A stretch of DNA of 64,000 bases. Origin: an uncultured Neisseriaceae bacterium. GTDB lineage: Bacteria > Pseudomonadota > Gammaproteobacteria > Burkholderiales > Neisseriaceae. Below the pieces are notes generated by a model. That model was not told where the DNA came from. It saw nothing but the letters and a program-made list of their open reading frames with translations, and searched no databases. Below are positions 49,151 to 59,219 of the stretch, one piece after another. A program made the position numbers and the translations under genes. The stretch lies in NCBI GenBank assembly GCA_946481965.1, contig CAMLPN010000002.1, forward strand, positions 51,654-115,653, given 5' to 3'. The number at the start of each line of letters is the position of its first letter. Positions within the stretch are counted from its first letter, which is position 1.

Positions 49151-49633
49151 ATGAATTCAGAAGAACTAACGCATTTTAATGCTCAGGGTGAAGCGCATAT
49201 GGTTGATGTTGGTGGGAAGCAGCATACGAAACGTGTTGCCGTTGCCAGCGGACAAATTCTGGTCAATGAAGTGGCGTATGCGAAAGTACTGAGTGGTCAC
49301 AGTAAAAAAGGTAATGTACTGGAAGTGGCGCGTATTGCTGCCATTCAGGCTGCCAAGCAAACCAGCACTCTTATACCCTTGTGTCATCCGTTGGCTCTCA
49401 CTCATATTAATGTGTCTTTTACTACAGATGATGCGCAGCAGAGTATTACCATCCGAGTTCAGGCAGAAACAGTAGGGCAAACAGGCGTAGAAATGGAAGC
49501 ACTCACGGCAGTCAATATTGGTTTGTTAACTATCTATGATATGTTAAAAGCTGTTGATCGAGCTATGGTTATAACCAATGTGAGTTTACTACATAAGGAA
49601 GGTGGAAAATCAGGATCATGGTCGCGTATCTAG
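49151..49633 (+). CDS. moaC: Cyclic pyranopterin monophosphate synthase MoaC
   Basis: 160 residues. The motifs [79 protein letters not shown] and KEGGKSG are all as in E. coli MoaC. It makes cPMP in molybdenum cofactor synthesis, working with MoaA encoded elsewhere. Confidence 0.97.
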   Translation: MNSEELTHFNAQGEAHMVDVGGKQHTKRVAVASGQILVNEVAYAKVLSGHSKKGNVLEVARIAAIQAAKQTSTLIPLCHPLALTHINVSFTTDDAQQSITIRVQAETVGQTGVEMEALTAVNIGLLTIYDMLKAVDRAMVITNVSLLHKEGGKSGSWSRI

Positions 49634-49715
49634 CTCAAGAAGAGATCGCTAGTAAAACGATGATTGAATAGATTTTGATGTTACCTATGAATAGGAATTT
49701 ACAGAAGAATTTAAT

Positions 49716-49910
49716 ATGCCGGATATCGGCGTATTATCTTTTTCACATCAGATTGTAAATCTTTCGCAAAATCAGTATGCATTAAAATCTGAAATTGCCC
49801 TGAGACCGGAGCAAAAACTTGATGCTAAATCCTCTTATGCTTTTCTAAAGCAAATCTCAGATGATATTATAGACAAAGCATATGCTTTAAATCATCTTGT
49901 TGAAAGCTGA
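49716..49910 (+). CDS. Small hypothetical protein upstream of a MarR regulator
   Basis: 64 residues, soluble, with mixed strand and helix (GVLSFSHQIVNLSQNQYAL, FLKQISDDIIDKAYALNHL). An AGAAG-type site precedes ATG 49716, and the stop lies two bases before the next start, so it is probably translated together with the MarR gene. No family is recognised. Its position suggests a partner, ligand-side or accessory role, but this is only inference. Confidence 0.5.
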   Translation: MPDIGVLSFSHQIVNLSQNQYALKSEIALRPEQKLDAKSSYAFLKQISDDIIDKAYALNHLVES

Positions 49911-49912
49911 AA

Positions 49913-50380
49913 ATGAGTAAGACGAATAAGTTTCTCACCCAATTTACCAATGACTCAGACTCAATTGGTTTTACTTTTATGAAAACTTATTCGTCCTGGC
50001 ACAATCAGATTAAAAACTGTTTGAGAGCACATAAAATTACTCATCCGCAATTTATTGTACTGGCTACACTGGCCTATCAGTCTCAATTCAAAGAAGAAAT
50101 AACACAGGTTTTACTTGCCAGTAAAACTAATATCGATGTAATGACCATCTCACAAATACTGGAAAATCTAGAAAAAAAAGAATACATAACCCGTGTGGTA
50201 TCAGCCAAAGACAGCCGTGCCAAATCAATTACACTGACACAAAGCGGTTTCAATATGGTTAATAAAACCGTGCCACTGGTAGAACAAATTGATAAACAGT
50301 TTTTTGCTGTTTTGGGTAATGATCAACAATTTTTTAATAAAATGCTAATAATATTATTAGGCAAGTCAGTTGTTAGTTAA
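49913..50380 (+). CDS. MarR-family transcriptional regulator
   Basis: 155 residues with the MarR winged-helix layout: N-terminal dimerisation helix (FMKTYSSWHNQIKNCLRAHKI), then THPQFIVLATLAYQ, the DNA-recognition helix region (VMTISQILENLEKKEYITR), the wing (SAKDSRAKSITLTQSGFNM) and a C-terminal dimerisation helix. It probably represses its own operon or nearby genes. No drug-efflux or aromatic-degradation genes are adjacent, so the ligand is unknown. Confidence 0.85.
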   Translation: MSKTNKFLTQFTNDSDSIGFTFMKTYSSWHNQIKNCLRAHKITHPQFIVLATLAYQSQFKEEITQVLLASKTNIDVMTISQILENLEKKEYITRVVSAKDSRAKSITLTQSGFNMVNKTVPLVEQIDKQFFAVLGNDQQFFNKMLIILLGKSVVS

Positions 50381-51244
50381 TCATTGGTGTGTATAATCTA
50401 ATAAAATTTTTTTATAACATAGGTATAATATTATTAGCGTTTTTAGTTGGCATAATATTTATTTTTATTAAATTATCGAATCTGAATTTAACAGACAGAT
50501 ATCAAGAATTTTATTAATTTAATGTCTAAAGTTTTATATTAATACCCCTATAAATAGTGTTATTTATTAAGAAAATTAAAAAACCTTATATTCTTTAATG
50601 ACTTCAAAGTAGAGAAGCTTTATAATTTAAAGTTTATAGTTTTTAAGCTTAAAATAATTATTTTTTAAGTTGGTAGAATGTAAACGCAATTTTATTATAT
50701 TTTTTCTTATAAATTAGCAGGATTTCTATAGCGAAATAATTAAATTATTAGTTGGTGATTAAATTAACACGATCATGTTGAACTCAGTGTATTTGTGCTA
50801 TAGTAGATGCATTAAACATATAGCATACATAAATGAAATTTTTGTTGTTTTATTAAACTATGTTTAACTAGTCTAGCTTAATTTAAAGGGTATCTAAATT
50901 GTTATATTTTTCACTAATATACCCTACCTTTTCAGTTTAATTTTTCAAACTGAATATAAATACCTGACTAACAGTATTGCTTTGTCAGGTGCATACTGGC
51001 GTCAGATTACATATTTATCACATATATTTAATCTTTAAATTACAGAGATATGATTATTTAAATGTATTCCTTCGTATATTGGTAGGTTGAATTATATATG
51101 AAAAGTTAAATTTAGCAAGCTTTTTTTAAATAAAACTATAAATAGTGTTGTTTTTATTAATTATGAATTTTAAATTATTGTTTATCAATAATTTATTGTT
51201 TCGAAAGTTGCAGAAATAGTTTGAATTTTTAAGGTATACACATT
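50381..51244. other. Long A+T-rich gap before the S24-type regulator
   Basis: About 860 bp. Just after the MarR gene a 42-codon frame with a GTG start (50389-50517) encodes a hydrophobic segment (GIILLAFLVGIIFIFIK) and could be a tiny membrane protein, but it has no ribosome site. The rest contains only short inverted repeats (for example around 50930-50950 and 50970-50998). Confidence 0.3.
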
Positions 51245-51997
51245 ATGGATGACTTCAATATTGGCTTTGCAGCAAGAATGCAAGAAGTAGTAGATATTCT
51301 TGGAAGTGTTTCTGAATTGTCTCGCAGGGTACAGGTTGCCTATCCTACAGCTGCTAAATGGGTAAAAGAAGGTGCAGAACCCAGTACTACTAATTTGATT
51401 AAGATTGCTGACGTTGCAAAAGTTAATTTATTGTGGTTAGCAACGGGTAAAGGCCCCAAATCTGATCAGGATGCTTTGAATACCACTATAGAATTACATG
51501 CCGCTCACTCAGAACGCAGATCTAATTTGCGTGAGCCTATACCCGTTTACGGCGGTAAATTAGCCGCAGTTAATGTGAATGCCTTTACTTTTATTCCGAT
51601 GTATTCAATTGAAGAGGATGAAGTAAGCAAACTGGCCGGAGATGATAAACTAGCATGCACGATGGCTTTTAATCGTTGTTGGCTGGAAAATAATTTGAAT
51701 GCGGAAGCATTGAAACTGAGTACACTGATTGTAAAAGATGACAGTATGACTGGTGTGTTAAATGATGGTGATCATGTTTTGATCAATCACGGCAAAAAAA
51801 CTGGCGGTGATGGTTTATATGTTTTGCGTATGGGAAATAATCTTCTTATTAAACGGACACAGTTATTACCAAATAATAAACTATTGATTACTTCAGCCAA
51901 TGCGGCTTATGAATCATTCACTATTGATCTTGATGCCAATAAAAATAATGAAATTGAAATTATTGGCAAAGTTGAATGGTTTGGTCGTAAGATTTGA
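51245..51997 (+). CDS. HTH/S24-peptidase regulator (CI/LexA-like)
   Basis: 250 residues. The N-terminal Xre-type helix-turn-helix (residues about 8-65: ELSRRVQVAYPTAAKWVKEG) is followed by a linker and an S24 LexA-like domain. The catalytic pair is Ser at about 167 (VKDDSMTGVLNDGD) and Lys at about 203 (NNLLIKRTQ). An Ala-Gly pair at 131-132 could be an autocleavage site, as it is about 35 residues before the serine as in LexA, but this is uncertain. Such proteins are phage-type repressors or stress regulators that self-cleave on RecA activation. No phage genes are visible nearby. Confidence 0.85.
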   Translation: MDDFNIGFAARMQEVVDILGSVSELSRRVQVAYPTAAKWVKEGAEPSTTNLIKIADVAKVNLLWLATGKGPKSDQDALNTTIELHAAHSERRSNLREPIPVYGGKLAAVNVNAFTFIPMYSIEEDEVSKLAGDDKLACTMAFNRCWLENNLNAEALKLSTLIVKDDSMTGVLNDGDHVLINHGKKTGGDGLYVLRMGNNLLIKRTQLLPNNKLLITSANAAYESFTIDLDANKNNEIEIIGKVEWFGRKI

Positions 51998-52066
51998 TCA
52001 CTTATTATTAAGAGCCATCCTTATATTAATCAGTTTGTTTTTATTTCAGTCTAAATTCTTTAAATA

Positions 52067-52103
52067 AAACATTCGGATGCCAGCTGCATCTGAATGTTTT
52101 TTT
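52067..52103 (+). terminator. Rho-independent terminator after the S24-type regulator
   Basis: AACATTCGGATGC, loop CAGCT, GCATCTGAATGTT, then TTTTTT. Confidence 0.85.
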
Positions 52104-52680
52104 GGTGGTATGCAATTATAGATAAGTAGTTAATATCGGTCTTAATAAGGTTTATCGATCAGATAATAAATATGAAAATTTCATCCGATCATGGCTAGTA
52201 TATATACTAAATTCGCTTTGATATATATTTTGCTTATGCTAATAATTTACGCTAATGAATTATTTGCGTGATCTATTGTCTAGTAGGAATTTCAAAAATT
52301 TATAAAGATAGATCTTATTTCCAGTAAGTGATAACGCATTTGAATTTTAACTACACAAATTTTAGTAGATGCCCTTCACAATATTTTTTGCCTTGAATGA
52401 TCTGGATATTCGGCTTTCAATAATTATGTAAATTCATCATGCATAATTATTTTGCTTATTGATGCTGATTGGGCAAAATTAAATTTAACATTGAACAGAG
52501 AAGTGATTAGAAAATTAAAAATTGATTTGACCGCATTGCTGCTACGCTATTTTAGGTAAAAATTCAATTTAAATGATTAATTTACATACTATTTGATTGC
52601 AATCTTGCAGATGCTTTTATAGACTGAATTTGAATTATTCTTTTAAATCATGGAATTAATTTATTATTTGGAGATGAATG
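52104..52680. other. Intergenic region before the copper-storage gene
   Basis: About 575 bp, A+T-rich. Near the right end TATAGA (about 52617) with TTGCAA or TTGATT upstream could be the promoter. I see no clear metal-regulator dyad and no gene. Confidence 0.35.
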
Positions 52681-53010
52681 ATGAATGCAATGCAATTTAA
52701 AGAATGCATAGAGGCTTGTAATCGTTGTATCGCTTTATGTCGTTATTGTTCGGTTGCCTGTTTGCATGAGGATGATGTCAAAATGATGGCAAAGTGTATT
52801 CATTTGGATATGCAATGTGCTGAAATCTGCACTCTGGCCGTTAATTTCATGTCTTTAGATAGTCCATTTGTGATGGATATTTGTAAGCTATGCGCTAAAA
52901 TATGTCGTGCCTGTGCCAAGGAATGTGGAAAATATAATATGGATCATTGTCAACACTGTGCTAAAGCTTGCACAGAATGCGCAGATAAGTGTGATGCAAT
53001 GGCTGCCTGA
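52681..53010 (+). CDS. Four-helix-bundle copper-storage protein (Csp3-like)
   Basis: About 109 residues with 19 cysteines, mostly in CxxxC/CxxC spacing facing the inside of four helices (CIEACNRCIALCRYC, CAKICRACAKEC, CQHCAKACTECADKC). There is no signal peptide, so it is the cytosolic Csp3 type rather than the exported Csp1 type. Csp3 tetramers store many Cu(I) ions. ATG 52681 is favoured over 52678 because GGAG at 52670-52673 is better spaced. The terminator hairpin begins inside the last codons. No copper pump or regulator is adjacent. Confidence 0.88.
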   Translation: MNAMQFKECIEACNRCIALCRYCSVACLHEDDVKMMAKCIHLDMQCAEICTLAVNFMSLDSPFVMDICKLCAKICRACAKECGKYNMDHCQHCAKACTECADKCDAMAA

Positions 53011-53037
53011 AAAAATTAAATACAGGCAGCTTTTTTT
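53002..53037 (+). terminator. Terminator overlapping the end of the Csp gene
   Basis: GCTGCCTG (53002-53009, within the last codons and stop) pairs with CAGGCAGC (53023-53030), followed by TTTTTTT. The left arm plus AA reads GGCTGCCTGAA, resembling a Simonsiella-type DNA uptake sequence. Confidence 0.8.
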
Positions 53038-53321
53038 ATCGTTGCAATGCATAGGTTTAAATGGTTAACATTGAGATGCATTGGTAAAAATCCTTATTGA
53101 GGATTCTGCTGTCTTTGGATTATTAATGGTGATTGATTAGTTAAAGCTATCAGTAATAACACTGAGATACTCATTCGGGAAGTGTCTGTTATGATATTGA
53201 ACAGACAGTTGCTGAGATGATGAGTTTATGATCAATAGCAGTTGAACCGATAATTCAGTGCTGGTCTGCTTACAATATTTAAGTTAGTTTATGTTGCATG
53301 TAGACGTTCTACTGTGGTTAT
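53038..53321. other. Intergenic region Csp / dapB
   Basis: About 280 bp between two terminators, with an 8-bp inverted repeat TGTCTGTT / AACAGACA at 53183-53207. No gene is seen. Confidence 0.35.
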
Positions 53322-53350
53322 TAAAACAGGCTAGCACTTGGCTAGCCTGT
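53322..53350 (-). terminator. Terminator of the bamE-dapB operon
   Basis: Perfect ACAGGCTAGC / GCTAGCCTGT stem; the minus-strand tail is TTTAATAA. It lies about 20 bp past the dapB stop. Confidence 0.8.
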
Positions 53351-53370
53351 CGTGGATTGAAAATCTGCGG

Positions 53371-54575
<1,205 letters not shown>

Positions 54576-54710
54576 ACGGATACCTTAAAATTCGGGGTGA
54601 AAATGGTGCAATGCCATTAGCAGTATATATTAGTAGACGGTGTGGTGGGCAATTGCCTTAAAATTGCGTATTATAACGACTATTATCATCAAGTGGTAAA
54701 AATAGGCATC

Positions 54711-55124
54711 ATGAATAATAATATAGCGCAATTAAAAGACAATGGTTTGAAAGTAACCGGTCCCAGATTAAAAATTCTGGAATTATTCGAAGCTCGTCCT
54801 GAGCAGCATATGAGTGCAGAGGATGTATATCGTCTTTTATTGGATGAGGATGTAGAAATTGGCGTAGCCACGATTTATCGGGTTTTGACTCAGTTTGAAC
54901 AGGCCAATATTCTATTACGCCATCATTTTGAAAGCGGTAAGGCCGTTTATGAACTAAACCGGGGCGATCATCACGATCATTTAGTTTGTATCAAGTGTGG
55001 CAATGTTACTGAATTTTGCAGTGATGAAATTGAAAAGCTGCAAAAGAAAATCGCTGATGACAATGGCTACCGTATTGTTGACCACGCTTTATATATGTAT
55101 GGAATTTGTGGTGAATGCCAATAA
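54711..55124 (+). CDS. fur: Ferric uptake regulator Fur
   Basis: 137 residues from ATG 54711 ([19 protein letters not shown]). The winged helix contains [18 protein letters not shown]. The metal sites are the [23 protein letters not shown] block with the first CxxC (CIKC), and a late CGEC near the end. It represses iron uptake genes with Fe2+. The frame is open upstream to 54642, but the family starts at 54711. The bamE/fur intergenic region contains only a weak Fur-box-like sequence. Confidence 0.95.
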   Translation: MNNNIAQLKDNGLKVTGPRLKILELFEARPEQHMSAEDVYRLLLDEDVEIGVATIYRVLTQFEQANILLRHHFESGKAVYELNRGDHHDHLVCIKCGNVTEFCSDEIEKLQKKIADDNGYRIVDHALYMYGICGECQ

Positions 55125-55165
55125 CAGAGCAATAACTAGCTCAATCTGACAGCTTAAGGCAGTAT

Positions 55166-55936
55166 ATGCAGGAAAACGAGATGGATTTGTCCGTGAAGGT
55201 TCTTGATCCGGATAATGTGGAATTTCCTGATGTCACCGAGGCACATACAAAGCATGATGGACTAGTAGCAGTCGGGGGTGATTTGCAACCACAACGTTTG
55301 CTGGCTGCTTACCGTCGAGGTATTTTCCCATGGTATGGTGACAATCTGCCTATAATGTGGTGGTCGTTCCCTCTGCGTATGGTACTGTTACCCAATGCAT
55401 TAAAAATAAGCCGCTCACTGAAGAAAACTTTACGCAATAAAGTTTACGAAGTAACAGTGAATTATGCCTTTGATCAAGTGATCAGTGCTTGTGCCAAGAT
55501 AGAAAGACCCGGACAAAATGGCAGATGGTTAGTGCCGGAAATGCAAGCTGCTTATCGCAAATTGCATCAGCAGGGAAATGCCTGTTCATTTGAATGTTGG
55601 TATTACGATGAATCTGGTCACAAATTTTTAGCCGGTGGTTTGTATGGAGTAGTGCTGGGACGAATATTTTACGGCGAATCGATGTTTGCTCATGCCACTG
55701 ATGCATCCAAAATTGCTTTTGTACATGCTGTACACTTTTTACAGCAACAAGGGGTACCACTAATTGACTGTCAGGTCTATTCAGAGCATCTGGCTAGTCT
55801 GGGCGCCGGTGAAATACCGCATGCAGAATTTATGCACTATTTGTACCAATATAATTCTCAGCTTTTACCTGAACCGTTACATCAAAAGATACTGGCAAGT
55901 AATGCCACTGTATCTAACACTTGCAATGTAAGCTGA
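55166..55936 (+). CDS. aat: Leucyl/phenylalanyl-tRNA-protein transferase
   Basis: 256 residues. GLVAVGGDLQPQRLLAAYRRGIFPWY, the WWS..RMVL block, SRSLKKTLR, YAFDQVISACA, the ESMFAHATDASKIAF region and LIDCQVYSEHLASLGA follow the Aat family. It adds Leu or Phe to the N-termini of Arg/Lys-starting proteins for the N-end rule (ClpAPS). The usual WWSPDPR is WWSFPLR here, while the rest is intact. Starts at 55166 and 55181 both have plausible ribosome sites. Confidence 0.93.
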   Translation: MQENEMDLSVKVLDPDNVEFPDVTEAHTKHDGLVAVGGDLQPQRLLAAYRRGIFPWYGDNLPIMWWSFPLRMVLLPNALKISRSLKKTLRNKVYEVTVNYAFDQVISACAKIERPGQNGRWLVPEMQAAYRKLHQQGNACSFECWYYDESGHKFLAGGLYGVVLGRIFYGESMFAHATDASKIAFVHAVHFLQQQGVPLIDCQVYSEHLASLGAGEIPHAEFMHYLYQYNSQLLPEPLHQKILASNATVSNTCNVS

Positions 55937-55964
55937 TCTGAAAATTAATTACTAGGATAACAAA

Positions 55965-56783
55965 ATGTCTTTACAACAAATAATTGAAACTTCTTTTGAA
56001 AATCGTGCCAATATAACTCCTGCTTCAGCAACTGCCGAAGTAAAAGAAGCTGTTCTGGAAACTTTACACCAGTTGGACAATGGTACATTGCGTGTAGCGG
56101 AAAAAAACGGCAATCAATGGCAGGTTAATGAATGGGCTAAAAAAGCAGTTTTGTTGTCATTTAGACTGAATGACAATGTGGTCACTGATGATGGCGTTAA
56201 CCGCTATTTCGATAAGGTCGCAACTAAATTCGCAAACTGGCAAACAAATGATTTTCAACAGGCTGGTTTTCGCGTTGTCCCTGGCGCAGTAGTTCGTGCC
56301 GGTAGTCATATTGGTAAAAATGTAGTGTTAATGCCTTCCTTTGTGAATATAGGTGCTTTTGTTGATGAGGGTACCATGGTAGATACATGGGCTACTGTAG
56401 GATCATGTGCTCAAATAGGTAAGCATGTTCATCTGAGTGGTGGTGTGGGTATTGGTGGCGTATTAGAACCATTACAGGCTGCGCCGACTATTATTGAAGA
56501 TAACTGTTTTATCGGCGCCCGTTCTGAGATTGTGGAAGGTGTAATCGTAGAAGAAGGTAGTGTGATTTCTATGGGTGTCTATATTGGTCAGTCCACTAAA
56601 ATTTACGATCGTGAAACCGGAGAGATCAGCTATGGTCGAATTCCTGCTGGTTCAGTTGTGGTATCCGGTAATTTGCCCAGTCAGGATGGCAAATATAGTT
56701 TGTACTGTGCGGTAATTGTGAAAAAAGTAGACGCTAAAACTCGGGCAAAAACCAGTGTCAATGATTTATTGCGCGGTATCTGA
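55965..56783 (+). CDS. dapD: 2,3,4,5-tetrahydropyridine-2,6-dicarboxylate N-succinyltransferase
   Basis: 272 residues (E. coli 274). The N-terminal helical domain is followed by a left-handed beta-helix: [61 protein letters not shown] and [16 protein letters not shown]. It succinylates tetrahydrodipicolinate in diaminopimelate/lysine synthesis. It lies 28 bp after aat, probably in one transcript, and a terminator follows. Confidence 0.97.
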   Translation: MSLQQIIETSFENRANITPASATAEVKEAVLETLHQLDNGTLRVAEKNGNQWQVNEWAKKAVLLSFRLNDNVVTDDGVNRYFDKVATKFANWQTNDFQQAGFRVVPGAVVRAGSHIGKNVVLMPSFVNIGAFVDEGTMVDTWATVGSCAQIGKHVHLSGGVGIGGVLEPLQAAPTIIEDNCFIGARSEIVEGVIVEEGSVISMGVYIGQSTKIYDRETGEISYGRIPAGSVVVSGNLPSQDGKYSLYCAVIVKKVDAKTRAKTSVNDLLRGI

Positions 56784-56802
56784 TTGTTCCTAAGAATATG
56801 AT

Positions 56803-56843
56803 TGCCAAGTCATTTAATTTTCATTAAAGGGCTTGGCATTTTA
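56803..56843 (+). terminator. Hairpin terminator after dapD
   Basis: TGCCAAG / CTTGGCA arms with a 22-nt loop containing TTTAAT..ATTAAA pairing, then TTTTATT. Confidence 0.65.
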
Positions 56844-56930
56844 TTAGAAATCTTAAGAATATATCAATTTTGGATAACATTACTTGATTTTGACATGAGC
56901 TCAAATTTAATGGCTATTGCTGATTGAACC

Positions 56931-57212
56931 CTATTTACGTTTCAATTTACGACTGATTAACGAGGCGGACATCAGCACTGCTCCAAGCAGTATTTTATTA
57001 CGCCAGCGTTTGGGTTTGGTCGCCATTTTCAGAGCAAAACCATCTAATGGTATTTTTTCTGCCCACGCTAAAGATTTTTTCCACAATGTAGAATTTGGCT
57101 GTATTTTAAGATTGCTTAACTGCTCGGCCAGTAACTTTAAACGGGCGCCCTGTGCCTGAAGATTAAGAAGTTCACGCTGTTGAGATAAACTCAGCTTTTC
57201 TTTTTTACTCAT
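56931..57212 (-). CDS. YqjK-like small membrane-associated protein
   Basis: About 93 residues from ATG 57212 (MSKKEKLSLSQQREL), which overlaps the stop of the upstream gene (ATGAGTAA). It is a basic, helical protein with one C-terminal hydrophobic stretch (NKILLGAVLMSASLIS) followed by RKLKRK. Size, charge and position after a DUF883 and a YqjE-like gene match the E. coli yqjD-yqjE-yqjK order, so a YqjK-like role is inferred from context. The family's function is unknown. Confidence 0.7.
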   Translation of the reverse strand: MSKKEKLSLSQQRELLNLQAQGARLKLLAEQLSNLKIQPNSTLWKKSLAWAEKIPLDGFALKMATKPKRWRNKILLGAVLMSASLISRKLKRK

Positions 57213-57612
57213 AATCATTTTCCTTAGTTTCATTGTTGTGCTTCAGAAGACTGATATCTTCAGAAATTGCGTTTAACGTTGATGTCATAAACTGGCTTTG
57301 TTTGCACCATAATTTCACAATCAGCACTAAGAGGATGATGATCAATAACAAAAATAATCCGGCTATCCCAAAAAAAGTCCAGATTTTCGCCTGAGGTGTT
57401 AAAACCACATTAAGAGCAAACAATAAGGTAAGGAAACCTAAAAAAAACAATACTGCAGTAAATAACAGTGCTGTAATCAATAGCAAGATACTTTTTATTT
57501 GCTCAATTGCGTCAAGTCGCAGCATGCGCGCTCGAATCCACAGTAACTCACTACCGTGAGTCAGCCAGACTTTTAAAACATGCAGATCACGACGAAAGTT
57601 ACCCATACTCAT
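57205..57612 (-). CDS. YqjE-like holin-superfamily membrane protein
   Basis: About 135 residues from ATG 57612 (MSMGNFRRDL). An amphipathic N-terminus is followed by two membrane helices (IKSILLLITALLFTAVLFF and IWTFFGIAGLFLLLIIILL), a short cytoplasmic tail and a charged end. It is typical of the phage-holin-superfamily III/YqjE group, which sits next to YqjD/ElaB-type proteins. It overlaps the next gene by 8 bp. It is probably involved in membrane stress in stationary phase, by analogy with E. coli only. Confidence 0.75.
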   Translation of the reverse strand: MSMGNFRRDLHVLKVWLTHGSELLWIRARMLRLDAIEQIKSILLLITALLFTAVLFFLGFLTLLFALNVVLTPQAKIWTFFGIAGLFLLLIIILLVLIVKLWCKQSQFMTSTLNAISEDISLLKHNNETKENDYE

Positions 57613-57640
57613 GTTTTTGTCCACTAATATTCATAAATCT

Positions 57641-57668
57641 TTCAGGCAAACCCTATGGATTGCCTGAA
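57641..57668 (-). terminator. Inverted repeat between DUF883 and YqjE-like genes
   Basis: TTCAGGCAA / TTGCCTGAA arms with a 10-nt loop. The T-tract on the minus strand is weak, so it may attenuate rather than stop transcription. Confidence 0.4.
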
Positions 57669-57684
57669 ATGCTTGATAAAGCTA

Positions 57685-57999
57685 TCAGTTACGACCACGA
57701 CTCAGTAATACACCAGCTACAAATCCAACAGCAGCGGCAATACCAATAGCATAATAGGGTTGTTCACGAACCATCTCATCAGTGCGTTCAGCTGTAGCGC
57801 GAGCTTTTTCTACCAGTGTATCCTCAAGTTCGCTCATCTTTGATTTGGTTTTATTGAGTTTGTCATGAACCTGAGCTTTTAACTCTTTGCCTTTATCACT
57901 ACCATCATCGCTGGCATTTTCATACAGATTTTCAACTTCATCCAAAACGGAACGAACTTCTTTCATCAGATCTTTTTTCTGAGATTCAAAATCAGCCAT
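57685..57999 (-). CDS. DUF883 (ElaB/YqjD-type) ribosome-associated membrane protein
   Basis: 104 residues from ATG 57999 (MADFESQKKDLMKEV), preceded by AAGGAGA. A long charged helix (about 5-75) precedes REQPYYAIGIAAAVGFVAGVLLSRG, the family's C-terminal membrane anchor ending in an arginine/glycine motif. E. coli YqjD and ElaB bind ribosomes to the inner membrane in stationary phase. It leads the three-gene cluster with the YqjE-like and YqjK-like genes. Confidence 0.88.
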   Translation of the reverse strand: MADFESQKKDLMKEVRSVLDEVENLYENASDDGSDKGKELKAQVHDKLNKTKSKMSELEDTLVEKARATAERTDEMVREQPYYAIGIAAAVGFVAGVLLSRGRN

Positions 58000-58214
58000 A
58001 ATCTTCTCCTTCAATCGCATTTGAAATGAATGGCATCAAGGTGTAATTTAACGTGACTTTGACTGTAGAGATAATGTCTATACAACACTAATATCAGTTA
58101 AAATAACAACCTGTTGTACCAATGTTCACTACTTAATGACTACCATAGCACAAGGATGTGCATTTGCACAGACACCTCTAGAACGGTAACAGAATACTTA
58201 CAGAATGGTGATTT

Positions 58215-59081
58215 ATGAATAAACTAGCGTTAACAAAAATATATTCCGGCAAAGTACGCGACCTCTACGCGATTGACGAGCAAAAAATGCTGATGGTAGC
58301 CACGGACCGCTTATCCGCTTTTGATGTAATTTTACCTGAACCGATAACAGGTAAAGGTGAAATATTGACACAAATTTCTAATTTTTGGTTTAAAAAACTA
58401 GAACATATCATGCCAAATCATTTTACAGGTGAATCTGTTTATGATGTGTTACCAAAAGAGCAAGCTGAGCAATTAGTTCATCGTGCTGTCGTCGTGAAAA
58501 AACTAAAACCATTAAAAATCGAAGCAATTGTGCGCGGATATCTTTCCGGTAGTGGCTGGCGAGACTACCAACAGACTGGTGCCGTATGTGGTATCGTTTT
58601 ACCGGCTGGATTGCAGGAAGCTGAAAAACTGCCTGAGGCCATTTTTACTCCGTCCAGTAAGGCAGCAGTAGGTGATCACGACGAAAATATCAGTTTAAAA
58701 CAATGTGCTAGTTTGCTAGGGGAGGAGCTAACTGAACAAGTTCGTCTAAAGGCGCTAGCGCTTTATAATGAAGCGGCAGCCTATGCATTGAGCAAAGGAA
58801 TTATCATTGCTGATACCAAATTTGAATTTGGTTTGGATGAGCATGGAACTTTAACATTGATGGATGAAGTACTTACTCCCGATTCTAGCCGCTTCTGGTC
58901 GATAGATAATTATCAGATTGGCACTAATCCGCCTTCTTTTGATAAACAATTTGTTCGTGACTGGCTGGTTGTGTCTGGCTGGAATAAACAGCCACCTGCT
59001 CCACATGTACCACCAGAAATAATTGCCAAAACCCTTGCTAAATATCAGCAAGCGCTGCATTTACTGACAGATGCCAGCTAA
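58215..59081 (+). CDS. purC: Phosphoribosylaminoimidazole-succinocarboxamide synthase
   Basis: 288 residues. [14 protein letters not shown] is the opening ATP site, followed by [63 protein letters not shown] and [14 protein letters not shown]. It makes SAICAR in purine synthesis. The length is of the long form found in Neisseria and yeast rather than the ~237-aa E. coli form. It is monocistronic; no PurR-like site was recognised. Confidence 0.97.
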   Translation: MNKLALTKIYSGKVRDLYAIDEQKMLMVATDRLSAFDVILPEPITGKGEILTQISNFWFKKLEHIMPNHFTGESVYDVLPKEQAEQLVHRAVVVKKLKPLKIEAIVRGYLSGSGWRDYQQTGAVCGIVLPAGLQEAEKLPEAIFTPSSKAAVGDHDENISLKQCASLLGEELTEQVRLKALALYNEAAAYALSKGIIIADTKFEFGLDEHGTLTLMDEVLTPDSSRFWSIDNYQIGTNPPSFDKQFVRDWLVVSGWNKQPPAPHVPPEIIAKTLAKYQQALHLLTDAS

Positions 59082-59219
59082 CTTAAGCACGAATACCCTG
59101 TTACTTTTATCATCACAATCGAAATATTGGAATCAATGATTGCGATATGATTAAAAATTATTGTTCGTGCATCATTTATTTAATTGATTTTAGCTTTAAA
59201 GTATTTAAAGGGAGTAATT

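Noticed and set aside
54671-54691. Possible Fur box in the bamE/fur promoter region
   Set aside because: One half-site (TGATAAT, minus strand) is good but the other half matches only three of seven positions.
54711-58214. Riboswitch or purine operator upstream of purC
   Set aside because: The 58021-58214 region has only a short TGTGCA/GCACA repeat and no recognisable aptamer or PurR site.
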